Positions 12,909-33,066 of a stretch of DNA of 64,000 nt are shown here, one piece after another. This DNA comes from Anaeromyces robustus (taxonomy: Eukaryota > Neocallimastigomycota > Neocallimastigomycetes > Neocallimastigales > Neocallimastigaceae), in contig MCFG01000057.1 of the NCBI GenBank assembly GCA_002104895.1, positions 1 through 64,000 of the forward strand, read 5' to 3'. The notes below the pieces were generated by a model, which was not told the DNA's origin, did no database searches, and saw nothing but the letters and a program-made list of their open reading frames with translations. The position numbers were made by a program, and so were the translations under genes. Numbering within the stretch: position 1 is the first letter of the stretch; every line of letters starts with the position of its first letter.

Positions 12909-12918
12909 CCTTATAAGG
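12909..12918. promoter_or_regulatory. Perfect CArG-box palindrome CCTTATAAGG
   Basis: CC(A/T)6GG is the established binding consensus of SRF/Mcm1-type MADS-box factors. This copy is a perfect palindrome about 500 bases upstream of the N4BP2-like start codon. Four G/C bases in this spacing are rare in such AT-rich DNA, but binding is not shown and chance cannot be excluded. Confidence 0.35.
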
Positions 12919-13129
12919 AAAATGTTAAGGATTTTTTTTTAACATAATAAATATTAATATAATAATTTAATTTAAATTATTTACAAATAATTAATAATAA
13001 TATTATGAATAAAATAAATAATTAATTATATAATCAATATATATTATCCATATATCGATAATATATTATGAATATAGTAATTAAATATTATTATGAAATA
13101 CAAAAAAAATATTTTTTTTTTCATGTATT

Positions 13130-13265
<136 letters not shown>

Positions 13266-14940
13266 ATGAAAATTATTATTCCATGAATTTTATTATTATT
13301 TATAATTTATTATTATTTATTATATTATATTTTAATATTCTGTATTATTTATTTATTTATTTATTATTTATTTATTTATTTATTTATTTTTTATAGTTAT
13401 TAAAATTTAGATTAAAAACTTTTTTTTTTTTTGTATTTACAAATTTAAATGAATCATAATTAATTATAAAATTCAGTTCAAGTTCAATAAATATAAGAAA
13501 ATTCATATTTGTATTTGTATTTAGAAATTAGAATTTATCCATTTTTATTATATTTTTAATATTTTTATTTTATAAATAAAATTAAATAAAAAATAAAATT
13601 AAATAAAATATATTTATTTATATTTAATATAATACATATAATACATATAATATAAATAATAATAATTATTATTATTATTATTATAATTTTTAAAAAAATA
13701 AATATTTTTTTATTATTTATTATTAAAATTTTATTATTATTATTATTATTCTTTCTTCTTTTATATTCTTTTAAATTTCATTTTTATTATAGAAATTTAA
13801 TTTTAATGTTAAATAATAATAAAATTTATTTATATTTAAATAAAAATAAATGTTAATTTTTATTATTTGATTAATAACATTATATATATATTTGGAAAAT
13901 ATTGTAAATGATTTAAGGGAAACTAGAATTTTGGGAAACATAAATATTAATAATAAATCTTTTTTTATTATTTTTTTTTAAAAAAAAATAAAAAAAAATA
14001 AAAAAAAAATCAAAAATCAAAAAATAAATAAGAGTAAATAAATAAATAAATAATAATAAAAACGAAAAACGAAAAACGAAAAACAGAAAGTTAAAAAAAA
14101 ACATAAAGCAAAAAAAAAAAATAACAAAATATACATAATTATAAAATTAAAAAATAAATAAATAATATAATATATTTAAATAATTAGTGGAGAATATTAA
14201 ATAAATTTAATTTCTTTATAATAAAAAAAGAAAAGTTGTGGATACACGCTTATCATTATAATAAACATTAAATTTTTATTTGTTTTTCAAAAATTAAAGA
14301 AAAAGACAGATAAACTAAAAACAAACAAACAAACAAACAAAAAAGCCATTTTAATTTATTACATTAATAATTTTTATTTTTTTTTTTTTAAAAAAAAATA
14401 AAAATTTTTCAGGAAATTTAAATTTTTTATACAAGATTTTGCAATTTGAGGAGAAATTGATATATAGAAAAAAGAAAATAAATATAAACTATTTTATATA
14501 CTTTTTCATTTGTTTTTATTTTTTTTCTGACTTTAAAGAAATGAAAGTAAAATAGAAAAAAAAAACAGTATATTTAATAATTAACATTTTATTATTAATA
14601 AAATCAGATAAGGAATAAGCTTTTTTTTTTATATCATTTCAAAAAAAAAATATTACAAATTTATTAATATATTATTATGATAAAAAATTTATATTTTAAA
14701 CATTAAATATCTATATCTATCCATTATTATTAATTAGAAATAAACTTATAATAACAACAATAATTATGACTTAATTTTATTATTATAATTAATAATAAAA
14801 TTAATATTGAATTGATAAAAATATTAAAAAAAAAAAAAAAAAATTATACATTTCATTTTAATAGAAAGAATAAATAGACTGACTTTAATAATTTAATTCA
14901 GTAAAAATAAACAAACAAAAATAATTTTAATATCAACAAT

Positions 14941-14960
14941 AAAAAAAAAAAAAAAAAAAA
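14941..14960 (+). promoter_or_regulatory. Poly(A) leader abutting the DDHD start codon
   Basis: Twenty consecutive A residues end directly at the ATG of the DDHD gene. If transcribed, the 5' leader ends in an oligo(A) tract of the kind that can bind poly(A)-binding protein. The coiled-coil gene at 53561-55958 has a comparable 18-base tract. Confidence 0.4.
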
Positions 14961-15518
14961 ATGGCAAGCATAAGAAATAGTATAAGAAATAAAATTAATA
15001 AAAATCAAGAAATAAAAGAAGTAAACGAGGAAGAAAGTAAGGAATTTCAAAATTTTTAATATATCAATTTCAACATATATTCAAAAAAGAAAATAATATT
15101 ATTTACATATATAATTATTAATTAATTATTCTTTTATACTTTTTTTTTTTTTTTTTTTTTAAAAATGTAATTATATATGAATTAATATTATATAGAAACA
15201 GTAGATTTTTTGGTATTTGTAGTTCATGGTGTTGGTGAAGCTAAAAGACATTATAAAAAAGGTATAATAATAAAAATTAAATAAATAATAAATAATAATA
15301 ATACTAATAATACTAATACTAATATTAAAATAATAATAATAATAATACTAATAATTATAATAAATAATAATTTGATAATACTACTAATAATAATACTAAT
15401 AATTGTAATAAATAATAATAATAATAATAATAATGAATAATACTAATAAATAATAATAATGAATAATACTAATAAATAATAAATAATAATAATAAATAAT
15501 TATAATAATTACTAATAA

Positions 15519-15594
<76 letters not shown>

Positions 15595-17600
15595 AATAAT
15601 AAATACTACTATTACTACCACTATTACTAATAATAATAAATGATATTAATACTAATAATAATAATATATCATTTTTAATATATAATTATATATTAATAGT
15701 AAGACAATTAGAAGAATATGCTAGAGAATATATAAGAGCTGAATATGGGGACCAATATTCTGTTCATTTTATTGCAATAAGTAATTAAAAGGAATAATTA
15801 TAATATATATTCATATTTTTCCTTATCTTTATCTTTATTAATTTATTTATTTATAATATAAAAAGACTTTGGAAACTAATTAAAATTCATTTAAAATAAT
15901 ATTCATTTAATAAAAATTATTAATTGATATAATTTTATAGGATGGCATGATGAATTACATGATCTTGATACAGTTGATTCGTATGTTTATATATATATAT
16001 ATTATTTTTATTTTATATATCCTATTTCCATAATAAATATTATTGTTATTATAAATATAAATATAAAATATATATTTACTCCTAATTATATATTTATAAA
16101 TTTATAGACGGTTAAATGCTATTAAGTTAGATTCTTGTCCAGCTATTCGTAATGCGATGAATGGTTTTATGGATGATGCATTTTTTTATGTAAGTCAATA
16201 TTAAGCATTATATTGAAAAAATATATATAAATATATATATATTTAATGATAAATGATTTATAATATATATATTACTTTATTTATTTATTATTTTTTTTTA
16301 TTTTTATTTTTATCTTTATTTTTATTTTTATTTTTATTTTTATTTTTATTTTTATTTTTTTATTATTATTTTTTTTTAAATATTATATATATACATTTAT
16401 ATATTATATATAAATTTAATATATGAAAATATAAAAAGTTTACATCTTATCATGGTCAAAGAATAGTATCAGCAGTTGTTAGATTGTTGAATGAAGCTTA
16501 TGATAATTATATAAAAGCTCATCCTGATTTTAAAGGAAAAGTTGTTCTTTTTGGTCATTCATTAGGTGGTGTTATTTTATATGATATAATTGTCAATCAA
16601 GATATTAAAAAATTGGAAAAATTAAAACCATCTAATAGAAATTATCATCTTAATGCTAATGGTGAATTAATATCAGATTCAGATGATCAAGATAGTAATG
16701 ATAATATTAACAATAATAATAAGTATAATAGTAACAATTCTAGTAATACTAATGTTAATAATGATAATGATAATAATAATGATGATTTTGATAATGATAA
16801 TTTCGACGATATTAATTTATATGATTCCCCATTTGAAAAAAGGATTTATTTTAGTCCAAATGATATAGTATTTCCATCTATAAAATTTTATCCAGAATTT
16901 TTATATGTTTGTGGATCAGTAATTAGTGCAGCAATGATTATGCGTTGTCAATATTATCAAGATTATCATGTCCCAGAACATATGGTATTCCAAAATATTT
17001 ATAATCGTACTGATCCTTTTGCTAGTCGTTATGAACCTATGGTGGATAAAGATTATCAATATATAAAACCTGTATTAATAAAAAATATAAATATTAATAC
17101 AAATACTACTAATATTAGTGATAATGATAGTATTTCACCGAATACACCACGTACACCACGTTCTGCTGATTCCAATCTCAATTTCTATTCCAATTCTAAT
17201 TCGAATTCTAATTCTAATTCTAATTCTAATTCTAATAATAATCAAAATTCTATTTTTAGTAGTCTAAAAGAACGCTTTTCCAATAAATTAAATCATCAAA
17301 ATAATAATAAAATTTCGTTAAATCTATCCATAAAAAATTCTAATTCTAATACTAATACTAATTCAGAAACAACGACAACGACAACGACAACAACAACAAC
17401 AACAACAACAAAGACGACACAAATATCTAAATCATCAAATAATTCTAGTGTAGCTACAAATCATACTACACTTAGTACAACAAATGAAACAGATATACCT
17501 TCAATTAAACCATCTTCTAATTCTATCATAACTACAACATCTAATTCCAATAATGTTACTATTGCTACTACAACCATAAATAACAAAACTAAGAATAATG

Positions 17601-17635
<35 letters not shown>

Positions 17636-19444
17636 GATAATCATAGTAATAATAAAAAACTTGAAAGTTCTAATTATGAACAACAAAAAGATATAGAATA
17701 TTATACGGATGCATCATTATTTTCACCATTATCACCAAAATCAACTCATTCTTCAGATGTCAATGGTGATATTGATACAGATCTTTCATCATCCATTTCT
17801 TCACCTACTTTATCTTCACCATCTTCACCAATTATTACTGAATCTGGGGAAAAAAGACATTTGACCCAATCTCCAATTCTTTATTATAGTGAAGTAACTC
17901 CACTCAATGAAAAAACAAATGATATTGAAGATAAAAATTCAAATTCAAATTCAAATTCAAATCCAAATCTAAATCAAAGTCAAGATAAAGATCCAAATCC
18001 AAATCTAAATCCAAATCCAAATTCAAATTCAAATCCAAATTCAAATCCAAATCAAACCAAAGAATTAATAACATCCAAAAATAGTGATACACCTTTGAAA
18101 TTAGATACATATTTAAGAGAACATAATTTTATTTCACCTTATGGTCCACAAAATATCTTAAATTCAAATCTTGCAAATACTCAAATTACAGATACAACTA
18201 TAGTTGTATCTCCATTATATAAAGTTTCTTCATCTATTAATTCAGAAAAGGAAATAGTAGAAAATGATAATGAAGGTGAAAGTGAAGGGGTAATAAAAGG
18301 TGAAGGTAATGGTGATGAAGAGGAAATTGTAGAAATTAGTTCTAATAATGATTCAAATAATACTTATTTAAAGAAATCATCTAAAAAGAATTCTATTAAT
18401 AGTAAAAATGGTGATGGAATATTGTCAAGAGTTACACGTCTTTTCTCATCAAATAATAATCATCGTAATAATAACAATCATAACAATCAAAATAACAGCA
18501 ATAACAATAATAATAACAATAACAATAATAATAATAATAATAATAATAATAATTCCAATAAAAATAACAGTTCAGATGAATCATGTCAATTACAATCACC
18601 ACGTTCTGTACACTCTACTAATCAACATATTTATTCCAGTTCTTCTAATACAAGTATTTCTACTATGGCATCTACCAATTCTACTCCCTCAATTTCTTCA
18701 TCAATTCGTCATACCAAAACCATAATTAAGTCTAAAATTAATAAAATAAAAAATAATAATAAAACTAGTGATATTGATATTAATAATAATAATAATATTA
18801 AAAATAATAATAATGAAAATAATAATAATGAAAATAATGACGAAGATAAAAATAATAAAAAACCATTGACAACAAAAACTTCAAGTATAGATGATATTGA
18901 TCCTACTTTAATAAATACCACAACTGATGGTAATCAAAGTTCATGTGATGATATAGCATCTAACAATATCACTACTACTACTACTATAACCATTAATAAT
19001 AATATTAATAACAGTAATAATAATAATAATAGTAAACATAATCATCCAAAGAAAAAAAATCGTTTAAGTAGTTTTATTTCCTATGGTAGTGGTAATAATG
19101 ATTCAAAAAGAAGAAATTCTGAAATTAAATCATCAGAAGATGAACGTTATCCATCAAAACTTATGCCAGATGGTACTGTAGCTGTTGAAAATCATCCTTT
19201 ATTAAAACATAGAATTGATTATATATTACCTGAAAATATATTAGATGTTATTAAAGGTAGTTATGTAACAGCTTTAGGAGCTCATACTTCTTATTGGCAA
19301 AATCGAGTATTAATTTATCATATTATGAAATCTATTATTGATAAAACTGAATATGAAAAAAGTCAAGAAGAACAAGAGTTAATTTCAACAGTTGAACCAA
19401 CCTTAATAAAGAAAACTAATATTATTCCTTCACCATTAATTTAA
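14961..19444 (+). CDS. DDHD-domain phospholipase (PA-PLA1 family) with Asn-rich insertion, 6 exons
   Basis: Exons 14961-15036, 15196-15261, 15700-15780, 15941-15980, 16108-16189 and 16439-19444 join in frame to about 1091 residues. The family comprises intracellular serine phospholipases A1 acting on phosphatidic acid and related lipids (human DDHD1/DDHD2, yeast Ddl1). Seen: the family opening FLVFVVHGVGE (residues about 28-38), nucleophile elbow GHSLGG with Ser131, then FYPEFLYVCGS and NRTDPFASRYEP with Asp282. The final DDHD segment, HRIDYIL then ALGAHTSYW, lies at residues about 1010-1055. Between the two halves of the DDHD domain sits roughly 700 residues of poly-N, poly-T, SN, PN and DN repeats with many S/T-P sites. 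The family's last Asp (in a YWSS.D-like motif) is not visible: the sequence is YWQNRV. Whether the enzyme is active is open. Confidence 0.85.
15285..15680 (+). repeat. (AAT)n/(TAAA)n array inside DDHD intron 2
   Basis: Intron 2 (15262-15699) is almost wholly AAT units with ACT interruptions, plus a clean TAAA run at about 15520-15592. It is the longest intron of the gene. Confidence 0.85.
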
Positions 19445-19532
19445 ATTTTTTAAATTTTAAATTTAAAATTTAGTAAAAAAAAAAAAAAAAGAACTAATGT
19501 TGGGGAAAAAAAAAAATTTTTTTTTATTTATT

Positions 19533-19632
<100 letters not shown>

Positions 19633-19713
19633 TAATTGTTATTATTATATATATATATATATATATTTTCATTTATTTTAATAAATAAGTAAGTTTTTAA
19701 TTAAAAAAAAAAT

Positions 19714-19947
19714 TACAGTCATCCTATTTATTAAAATTATTATGAATAATTAAAAAACAAAGACAAAAAAAAAATAGCCATCCTATTTATTAAAATTATT
19801 ATGAATAATTAAAAAAAAAACAAAAACAAAAACAAAAACAAATAGCCATCCTATTTATTAAAATTATTATGAATAATTAAAAAAACAAAAACAAAAAAAA
19901 ATAGCCATCCTATTTATTAAAATTATTATGAATAATTAAAAAACAAA
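19714..19947. repeat. Four-copy minisatellite, 59-68 bp unit
   Basis: Four units start at 19720, 19779, 19847 and 19906. Each begins CATCCTATTTATTAAAATTA, continues TTATGAATAATTAAAA and ends in a length-variable A-rich spacer with CAAAAA repeats. The conserved core is identical in all four. It carries the inverted repeat AATTATT-ATG-AATAATT, so each unit could form a small hairpin. Confidence 0.95.
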
Positions 19948-20059
19948 AACTGAAAAAAAAAAAAAAAACAGAAAAATAAAATAAAGTATTAAAAATAGAA
20001 TAATAAAAATTAATAAAAAATATCTATATATATTAAAATATTATATATAATTAAGTTAA

Positions 20060-20101
<42 letters not shown>

Positions 20102-21048
20102 ATAAAAAGTAATAAATAAAATTTTAAAAAAAAAAGTATATACATTATAAATTAATATCAATATATATGTATATATTAAGTAGATTAGAAAGAACTATAT
20201 AATATATCTTATAGAAATACATAGATTACAAAAAAAAAAAAAAAAAAAAAAAAAAATAAAGTTAAAAAATAATTTGAATTTTTTTCTTTCTTTTTTTTTT
20301 TTCTTTAATTTTTTTTTTTTATTTCCTTTTCTTTTTAGATTTATCCTTAATAATAATAATAATAATAATAATTAAATATTAAATTAGATATTAATATATT
20401 TTTTCTCTCTCTTTCTCTCAATAAAATTATATATTCATCACTAATAAAATATGAAGTTTTTTATAGGTGTAATCAAAAAATAAAAAATAAAAAATAAAAA
20501 TAAATATAAAACAAAATAAACTAAAGAAAAAAAAATTAATAAAAAAAAATAAAAGTAAAATAAAAATAAAAATAAAAATAAATAAATATTTATTTATTAA
20601 TATAATAATAGTATAGAAAGTATTCTAAATAATAATAATAATAATAAAAAGTTTGATATATTTCTATTTCTACCAAAGTTTTACCAACTTATTTTTACCT
20701 CTAAGTTAAAAAAAATAAATAAATTTTAATTAAAAAAAAAAAAAAATTAATTTGGATTTAATTATTATTTTATTTTTTTTTAATTAATATTTTTATATTT
20801 TTATAATAATAATAATAATAATAATAATGTTTATATTTCATAAATAAAGAATTATATTTATTATATTCATAAACATAATAATTATTAATTCTTATTTATA
20901 TAAAACAATAATAAAGTTTTTTTTTTTGTCTTTAATTTTTATTGATAAAAAATGAATGAAATCAAAATCTTTTTTTTTTTATCTCTTTTTCTTTATTTTA
21001 TTAAATAGGTATTTTAATGTATTACAACACTAACCTAAAAACTTTAAT

Positions 21049-21050
<2 letters not shown>

Positions 21051-21143
<93 letters not shown>
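21051..21143. repeat. (AAT)n microsatellite
   Basis: About 30 perfect AAT units lie some 580 bases upstream of the MCM5 start codon, followed by TATATA and TTTTATAT repeats. Confidence 0.95.
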
Positions 21144-21144
<1 letters not shown>

Positions 21145-21723
21145 TATATATATATTTTTTATATTTTTTATATTTTATATTTTATATTTTATATTTTTTA
21201 GCTATAAAATCAATTATTATTCCTATTCGTTTTTTTTCTTCTTCTTCTCTATTTAAAATATATTATATTTTCTCTATTTTCTCTATTTTATAATAATTTT
21301 TCTTTTTTTTTTTTTTTCTTTTTTTTTAAACAATTTAATATAACTAAATATATATAATAATTAATCATTAATCATTAATAATTTATTTATTAGACAAAAA
21401 AGTTAATCAATATTCAATTAAATTATTGATTTTATTAATATAAATAATAATAATAATAATAATAATTATATTAATTAATAAAATTTTATTAATTATTAAA
21501 ATATTTTATATTTTATATTTTATATAATTATTTTTTAATATTTTTTTTCACTTTTAAATTATATTTTTTTTTTTTACAATTTTGTAAATTTTATTCCTTT
21601 CATTTATATCATAAATATCATTATTTTTTCTTCCCTTTTCATATTTTCATTTTCATTTTATCTATCTATTTATTTATTTATTTTTTCTTCATTAATTATA
21701 TTATATTTAAGTAATAAATAAAT

Positions 21724-27451
<5,728 letters not shown>

Positions 27452-28795
27452 GCAATGAGAAAAAAAAAAAAAAAAAAACAATTTTCTTTTATATATATAA
27501 AATATTAAAAAAAATTTTTTTTTTTTTTATTTCCTTTTAATTATTTCAAACATTCTAATCTATTATTAATTTTTTTTTTTTTTTAAATAATTATTATTTG
27601 TATTATTATACTATTTTTGTTAATTCCATTCAATTTTATTGAAAAATCATATTCATTTATTTTATTTTTTCTTTTTCTTTTTCTTTTTCATTATTAATGT
27701 TAAATTATCTATTATATCTTTTATAAATAATATATTTATTTATAAAAAAAAAAAAAAAAAAAAACAACTTTTTTTAAATAAATAATAAATAAATATAATA
27801 CTAATAAAAAAAATATATGTACAATATTATATATCTATATAAAATACAACTTTTTTTTTTATTTTTACTTTGTTAATTTTAAAGATTTTGATTTTATTAT
27901 TTTAGGTGTATGTATAAAATAATAACAATTATTATTATTATTCAATTTCATATTTTTTTTTATTATTTTATTTTATTTTTATTTTATTTTATTTTATTTT
28001 ATTTTTTTGTTTTAATTGTTTAGTTGAATGTTATATATTTATTTTATAATTAAATAATAATTATATAAAAAAAATTAATGATAATTAATTTTTTTTTTAT
28101 TTTTGTAAAAAAAAAACAAGAAAAAAGAAAAAAAAAAAAAGAAGGAAAAATTTATGATTTATAAATTATTATTATTATTATTATTATTAATGTTAAAATG
28201 TAATAAAAACAAATAATCGAGTTAAATAATCTATTCTATTATGTAAAAAAAAAAAAAAAGAAAAAAAAAAAAAAGAAAGAAGAATAATTAAATGAATGAA
28301 TGAATGAATGAATATATATATATAAATAAATAAATGGACGAATTAATATATATATATATAAATAAATAAATTAACAAATGAATATATGAATGAATGAATG
28401 AATGAATAAATAAATAAATCAATAGATAAATAAATAAATAAAATTCATAAATAAATAAATAATATCAAGAAAATTAAAAAAAAATTTTTATGATAATAGT
28501 ATAGATAATGGTATATATCTATTATCTATATCTATATTATTATTATTATTATTATTATAAAATAATATAACATGTATATATATATGCTATATTATTTTTT
28601 TTTTTAAAGGTATAGAATATTTTTAAATATTTTGTTGTTTTGTTATTATTATTTTTTTCTTGTGAATATGAATATTAAATTATTATTATTATTACTATTA
28701 TTATTTTTCTCTAATAATGATTTTTTTAATATGAATATGTGGATTAAATTAAAAGAATAGATTTGATAGATTCTATTATTATTATTCTATTATTA
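27452..28795. other. Convergent intergenic region, MCM5 and ankyrin gene
   Basis: Two genes converge here, so this holds two 3' UTRs. I see only A/T homopolymers, GAAT and TAAA runs (28287-28440) and ATT repeats. There is no gene. Confidence 0.6.
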
Positions 28796-29308
28796 TTATT
28801 TTAATTTTTTTAAAAGGGCTACTTTTGGTATACCTCCAAATTTTACTAAAACAGGAATTAATGTTTTATTTTTTTGTCTTATCGCTATATTTAAAGCATT
28901 ATTTATTCCTTCTCTGGATTCTTTTGATTTATTATAATATTGTAATAATAATAAAACAATATCATTATATTTTTTTCTATTATATTTTAATATATATATA
29001 TATATATGCATAATATTAATAATAATGTTAAATTTATATATGTAATTATAGATAATTAATTAATTAATTAATTATTAATAATAAATCAATAAATCAATTA
29101 AATCAATATATATAATATATATATTATATGTATATATATTTTATTTACTTTGTTGCTATCAATAATGGTCCATGGTTATATTGTTGAGGATTTGCACCAA
29201 CTATATATATATATAATAAAAAAGAATAAAAAATAAAATATAAAAATATATATAAATATATTAATAAAATAAATAAATATATATAAACTTATTTATTTAG
29301 AATTTTAA

Positions 29309-29346
<38 letters not shown>

Positions 29347-29821
29347 TTACTCGCTAACAACATTTTGACTAATTCAATATTATGTTTTTTACATGCTAAT
29401 ATTAAAGGACGATTAGCTGGTTCTGTAGGTGAAACTCCTCTATCCATTAAAAATTTTATAAATTTTAATGAAGGTTTTTTAAGTAACCATCTTTTTTTTT
29501 TTAAATAATAAAAAAGTACAAAAAAGATATTAGAAAATATATATATATATATATATATGTATATTGAATATAATAATGACATAATATATTTATTATTATG
29601 TATATAAAATATATAAAATATAATAAAATATATATAGTTTTATTTTCATTATATATATAAAATAAAAGTATAAAAAAAAAAAAGATAAAAAATAATATAT
29701 ATATATAAAGAAATTAAAATTAATAAGTATATTTTTAAATAATAAAAATAATATTTAAATAAAAATGACAATGTTTATAATATATATTTTATATATATTT
29801 ATTTTTTTTACAATAAAATAA

Positions 29822-29860
<39 letters not shown>

Positions 29861-30480
29861 TTACTTCGGTAATTGACATGTGGTATATATCTGTTTTAAA
29901 TCATCGTAATTATATTTACTTAAAAACCAACGTTCTAGTATTTCAATAACTTTTTCATTTAAGAATTTATATTTTAATATTGTATGTATAGTTGATTTTA
30001 ATTCTTTTTCGTCTTTATCAGAATTTTGATATAAATAAAGTGCTTTTATTAAAGAACTATATTTCCACTATTAAATTTTGATTTTTTTTTTTTTTTTTAT
30101 ATTTTTTTTTGTTAAATTATATATATATGTATTGTAAAAAAAAAAAAAGATATAGAGTATTATATATATAAAGGTATACAAAAATATGTTATAATAGTTT
30201 ATAGATATAATAAGAATAAAAATTAGTTAATACAATGATTTTATATATATTATTTTAAATTATTCATTTTTATAATATAGAAAAAATATGAAAAAATATA
30301 TAATTATTATATATTATATTATATATTAATATTATTTACCAAATAATAATAACGTTTGCAAGTAAAAAGTAAAGGTAATTCTTTTGAATAACAAAATACT
30401 TTGACTACAAGTTCATTTGGTAAATTATGAAATGAAGTTTTTTTTCGTGGGGTAGTCATTATAGTTGTTGTAGTAGACAT
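28796..30480 (-). CDS. F-box-like / ankyrin-repeat protein, 5 exons
   Basis: On the minus strand exons 30480-30340, 30067-29865, 29490-29351, 29200-29149 and 28976-28796 join in frame to 238 residues. Residues about 17-47 (FHNLPNELVVKVFCYS, then LPLLFTCKRYYYL) resemble the start of an F-box, the motif that recruits substrate adaptors to SCF ubiquitin ligases. The rest looks like weak ankyrin repeats: FIKFLMDRGVSPTEPANRPL, ILACKKHNIELVKMLLA, IGANPQQYNHGPLLIATK and ALNIAIRQKNKTLIPVLVKFG. A role as a small substrate adaptor is inferred; the F-box is short and no Skp1-contact residues can be verified. The start is the ATG giving MSTTTT; an upstream TTG extension is not favoured. Confidence 0.7.
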
Positions 30481-32740
30481 TGCTTTTATTATTATTTTTT
30501 CTTTATTTTTCAATATTTGAATATTTATATTACAATTATTAATTTCTTTCTTTCTTTTTTTTTTATTTATATTCAGTAAGAGAATTTTAAATAGATTTAT
30601 ATATTATATACAAATAAGAAAATATATATGAATTTTGAATAAAATTAAAAATTTTGATAATCAAAATTTTATAAATTTTATAAATTTTTATTATTTTTAT
30701 TTTTTTTAATAATTAAAATAAATAAAATAATAAAAATAAATTATATTATTTATTGTTATTTTAATATAAAAGTAATATGATTTTAAATTGTAAAATTATT
30801 TTCTTCTTTTTTTATTTTTTTTTTATAAAACTATTATATATATATTTTATTATATTTAAAATACTAGTAAAAAAAAAAAAAAAATTTTTAAAAAATTTCT
30901 TTTTACTGATTTATAGTTTATGACAAAATTTATTGGTTCCTTGAAGAATAATAAATTTTTTTTTTTTTTTTTAATATTTAAATATTAAAATTTAAAATAA
31001 TATTTAATATTTAATATTCAATATTCAATATTTAATATTTAATAAGTTTTTTTATTTTAAAAATTTTTTTTTCTATATAGTTTTAAGAAATATATAATAA
31101 AATAAAATAAAATAAAATAAATAATAAATAATAATTTTATTTTACTTTTATATTATATAGAAAAAAAAAAGAAAAAAGAAAAAAAAAGAAGAAAAGAAAA
31201 CGAATTATCTTTAATTTCTTTTAAAAAAACACCATTAAAAATATATCATCTTCGATTAACAATATATTATTATTAAAATATATAATATACAATAATTATA
31301 ATATAGAATAATAATAATATAAATACTATGATTATTATTAGTATAACAATATAATATAACAATATAATTACATTTTTTATAATAGGAAAAATAAAAAGTT
31401 TATAAAATAAGATATTCTTTATTAGTATTATTAGTATTAAAATATTAATTTATTATATTTATTATTTATGATTTATTATATATTATATTATATATTTTAT
31501 TTATGTATGAATTATTATAATTAATAATTATTCTAATTTTTTTTTTTATTTCTTTCTAAAAAAATAAAAAGTTATGTTACATTAAAATGTTTTAATTAAT
31601 TTAGTATTCTTATTAAAAAGATATATATATATAAATATATAAAATATATATATATTTTTAGTTTGAAAATTTTAAAAAAGAAAACATTAAAAAATAATTA
31701 TAAAAAATTTAAATATATTACTTAAAAATAATTAAAATGAAAATTACAAGAACAAATAAACAAAAAAGAATGAATAAAAATTTATAAAAAATAAAAATAA
31801 AAAAAAAATATTATTAAAAGGTAATATTTAATAAAAATATTTAAACATTTAAAAAATCAATTAAAAATTTAAAGAAAAAAAAAAAAAAAAAGAATAGTTT
31901 TATATGTTATATGTTATATTTATATATATATTATATTTATATGCAAATTATATAATATAATATATAATATAATAATAAATAAAATAAAGTAAAATAAATT
32001 CTTCTTTTTTTTTTTCTTTCTTTCTTTCTTTTTTCTTTTTTAATTAAAAGTAGATTTTTTTTATTATAAAACTCTATGAAATTTAAATATATATAATAAA
32101 ATAAAATTAAAATTAAAATTAAAATTAAAATTAATATAAAGATTAAAATATAGATTAAAATATGGTATATATACGATATGATTTGTTTTTTTTTTTTTTT
32201 TGTTTTAATTATCATATATAATTATTATAAAATTTTGATATATTATTATTAATATAATATATCCTTAAGCTTGAATAAAAAAAAATTATATATGATATTG
32301 ATTATTATTGTTTGGTTTTATATATAATTATAAATATTATGATATATATTATTATTATATTATATATATATCTCTAAATATAAATACTATATATAAAATG
32401 ATGTGCTTATGGTTTGTTTTTTGATTTTTGATATATTACTATTATATATCATTGTATATTTAATATTATATGATATTATATGATTTTGTAAATTAATAAA
32501 CGTTAAAAAAAAAAAAAAATTTTTTTTTTAAAGTTTTTATATAAAAATTTCTTCAGTATACAATTCTATTTTTTTTTTTTTTTTTTTTTTTTTTTTCCTT
32601 TATTATAATATAGTAATTCTGATTAAGTGACCTTTGTGCTTTAAATTAGTATAATTCCTGAAAGTAACAATTTTAAATAATAAATCTGTTAAAAATTATC
32701 TTTATATTCTTTTCTTTTATATATAATATTTTTATGAATT

Positions 32741-32783
<43 letters not shown>

Positions 32784-33066
32784 TTTTTATTTTTATTTTT
32801 TAATAATAATTTTAATGGAATAAAATATTTTATTGATCTTTATTTTGATTAGTTTGCTTTATTGACATGCTCAACATAATAAATATATATATATTTATCT
32901 TTTTTTTTCTTTCTTTTTAATATTTCATCATCATCATCATCATTATCACATCATATCATTATCCATTTTATATAATAATAATAATAATATATTTTATTTT
33001 ATTTTGAAAGAATTTTTTTTCCCTATTTCCCTTTTTTTTTATTTTATTTTTATTTTATTTTTAATT
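30481..33066. other. Gene-free AT-rich DNA
   Basis: About 2.6 kb with no convincing gene. The part next to 30481 is the upstream region of the ankyrin gene. It contains TTTAATA/TTCAATA repeats (31000-31045), long poly(T) runs (32571-32597, 32741-32781) and alternating TA tracts. Slightly less biased patches at 31200-31260 and 32610-32700 do not translate into anything recognisable on either strand. The right end is the 3' flank of the minus-strand gene at 33067. Confidence 0.55.

Noticed and set aside
13913-14104. Minus-strand ORF of 63 residues rich in F
   Set aside because: Artefact of AAAACG and A-tract repeats.
17501-18921. Several antisense and alternate-frame ORFs inside the DDHD gene
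   Set aside because: Poly-I, poly-L and DLDL products are shadows of the asparagine- and serine-rich repeats in the real frame.
31937-32215. Minus-strand ORF of 92 residues
   Set aside because: Made of repeats (ILILIL, KKKK) with no family signature.
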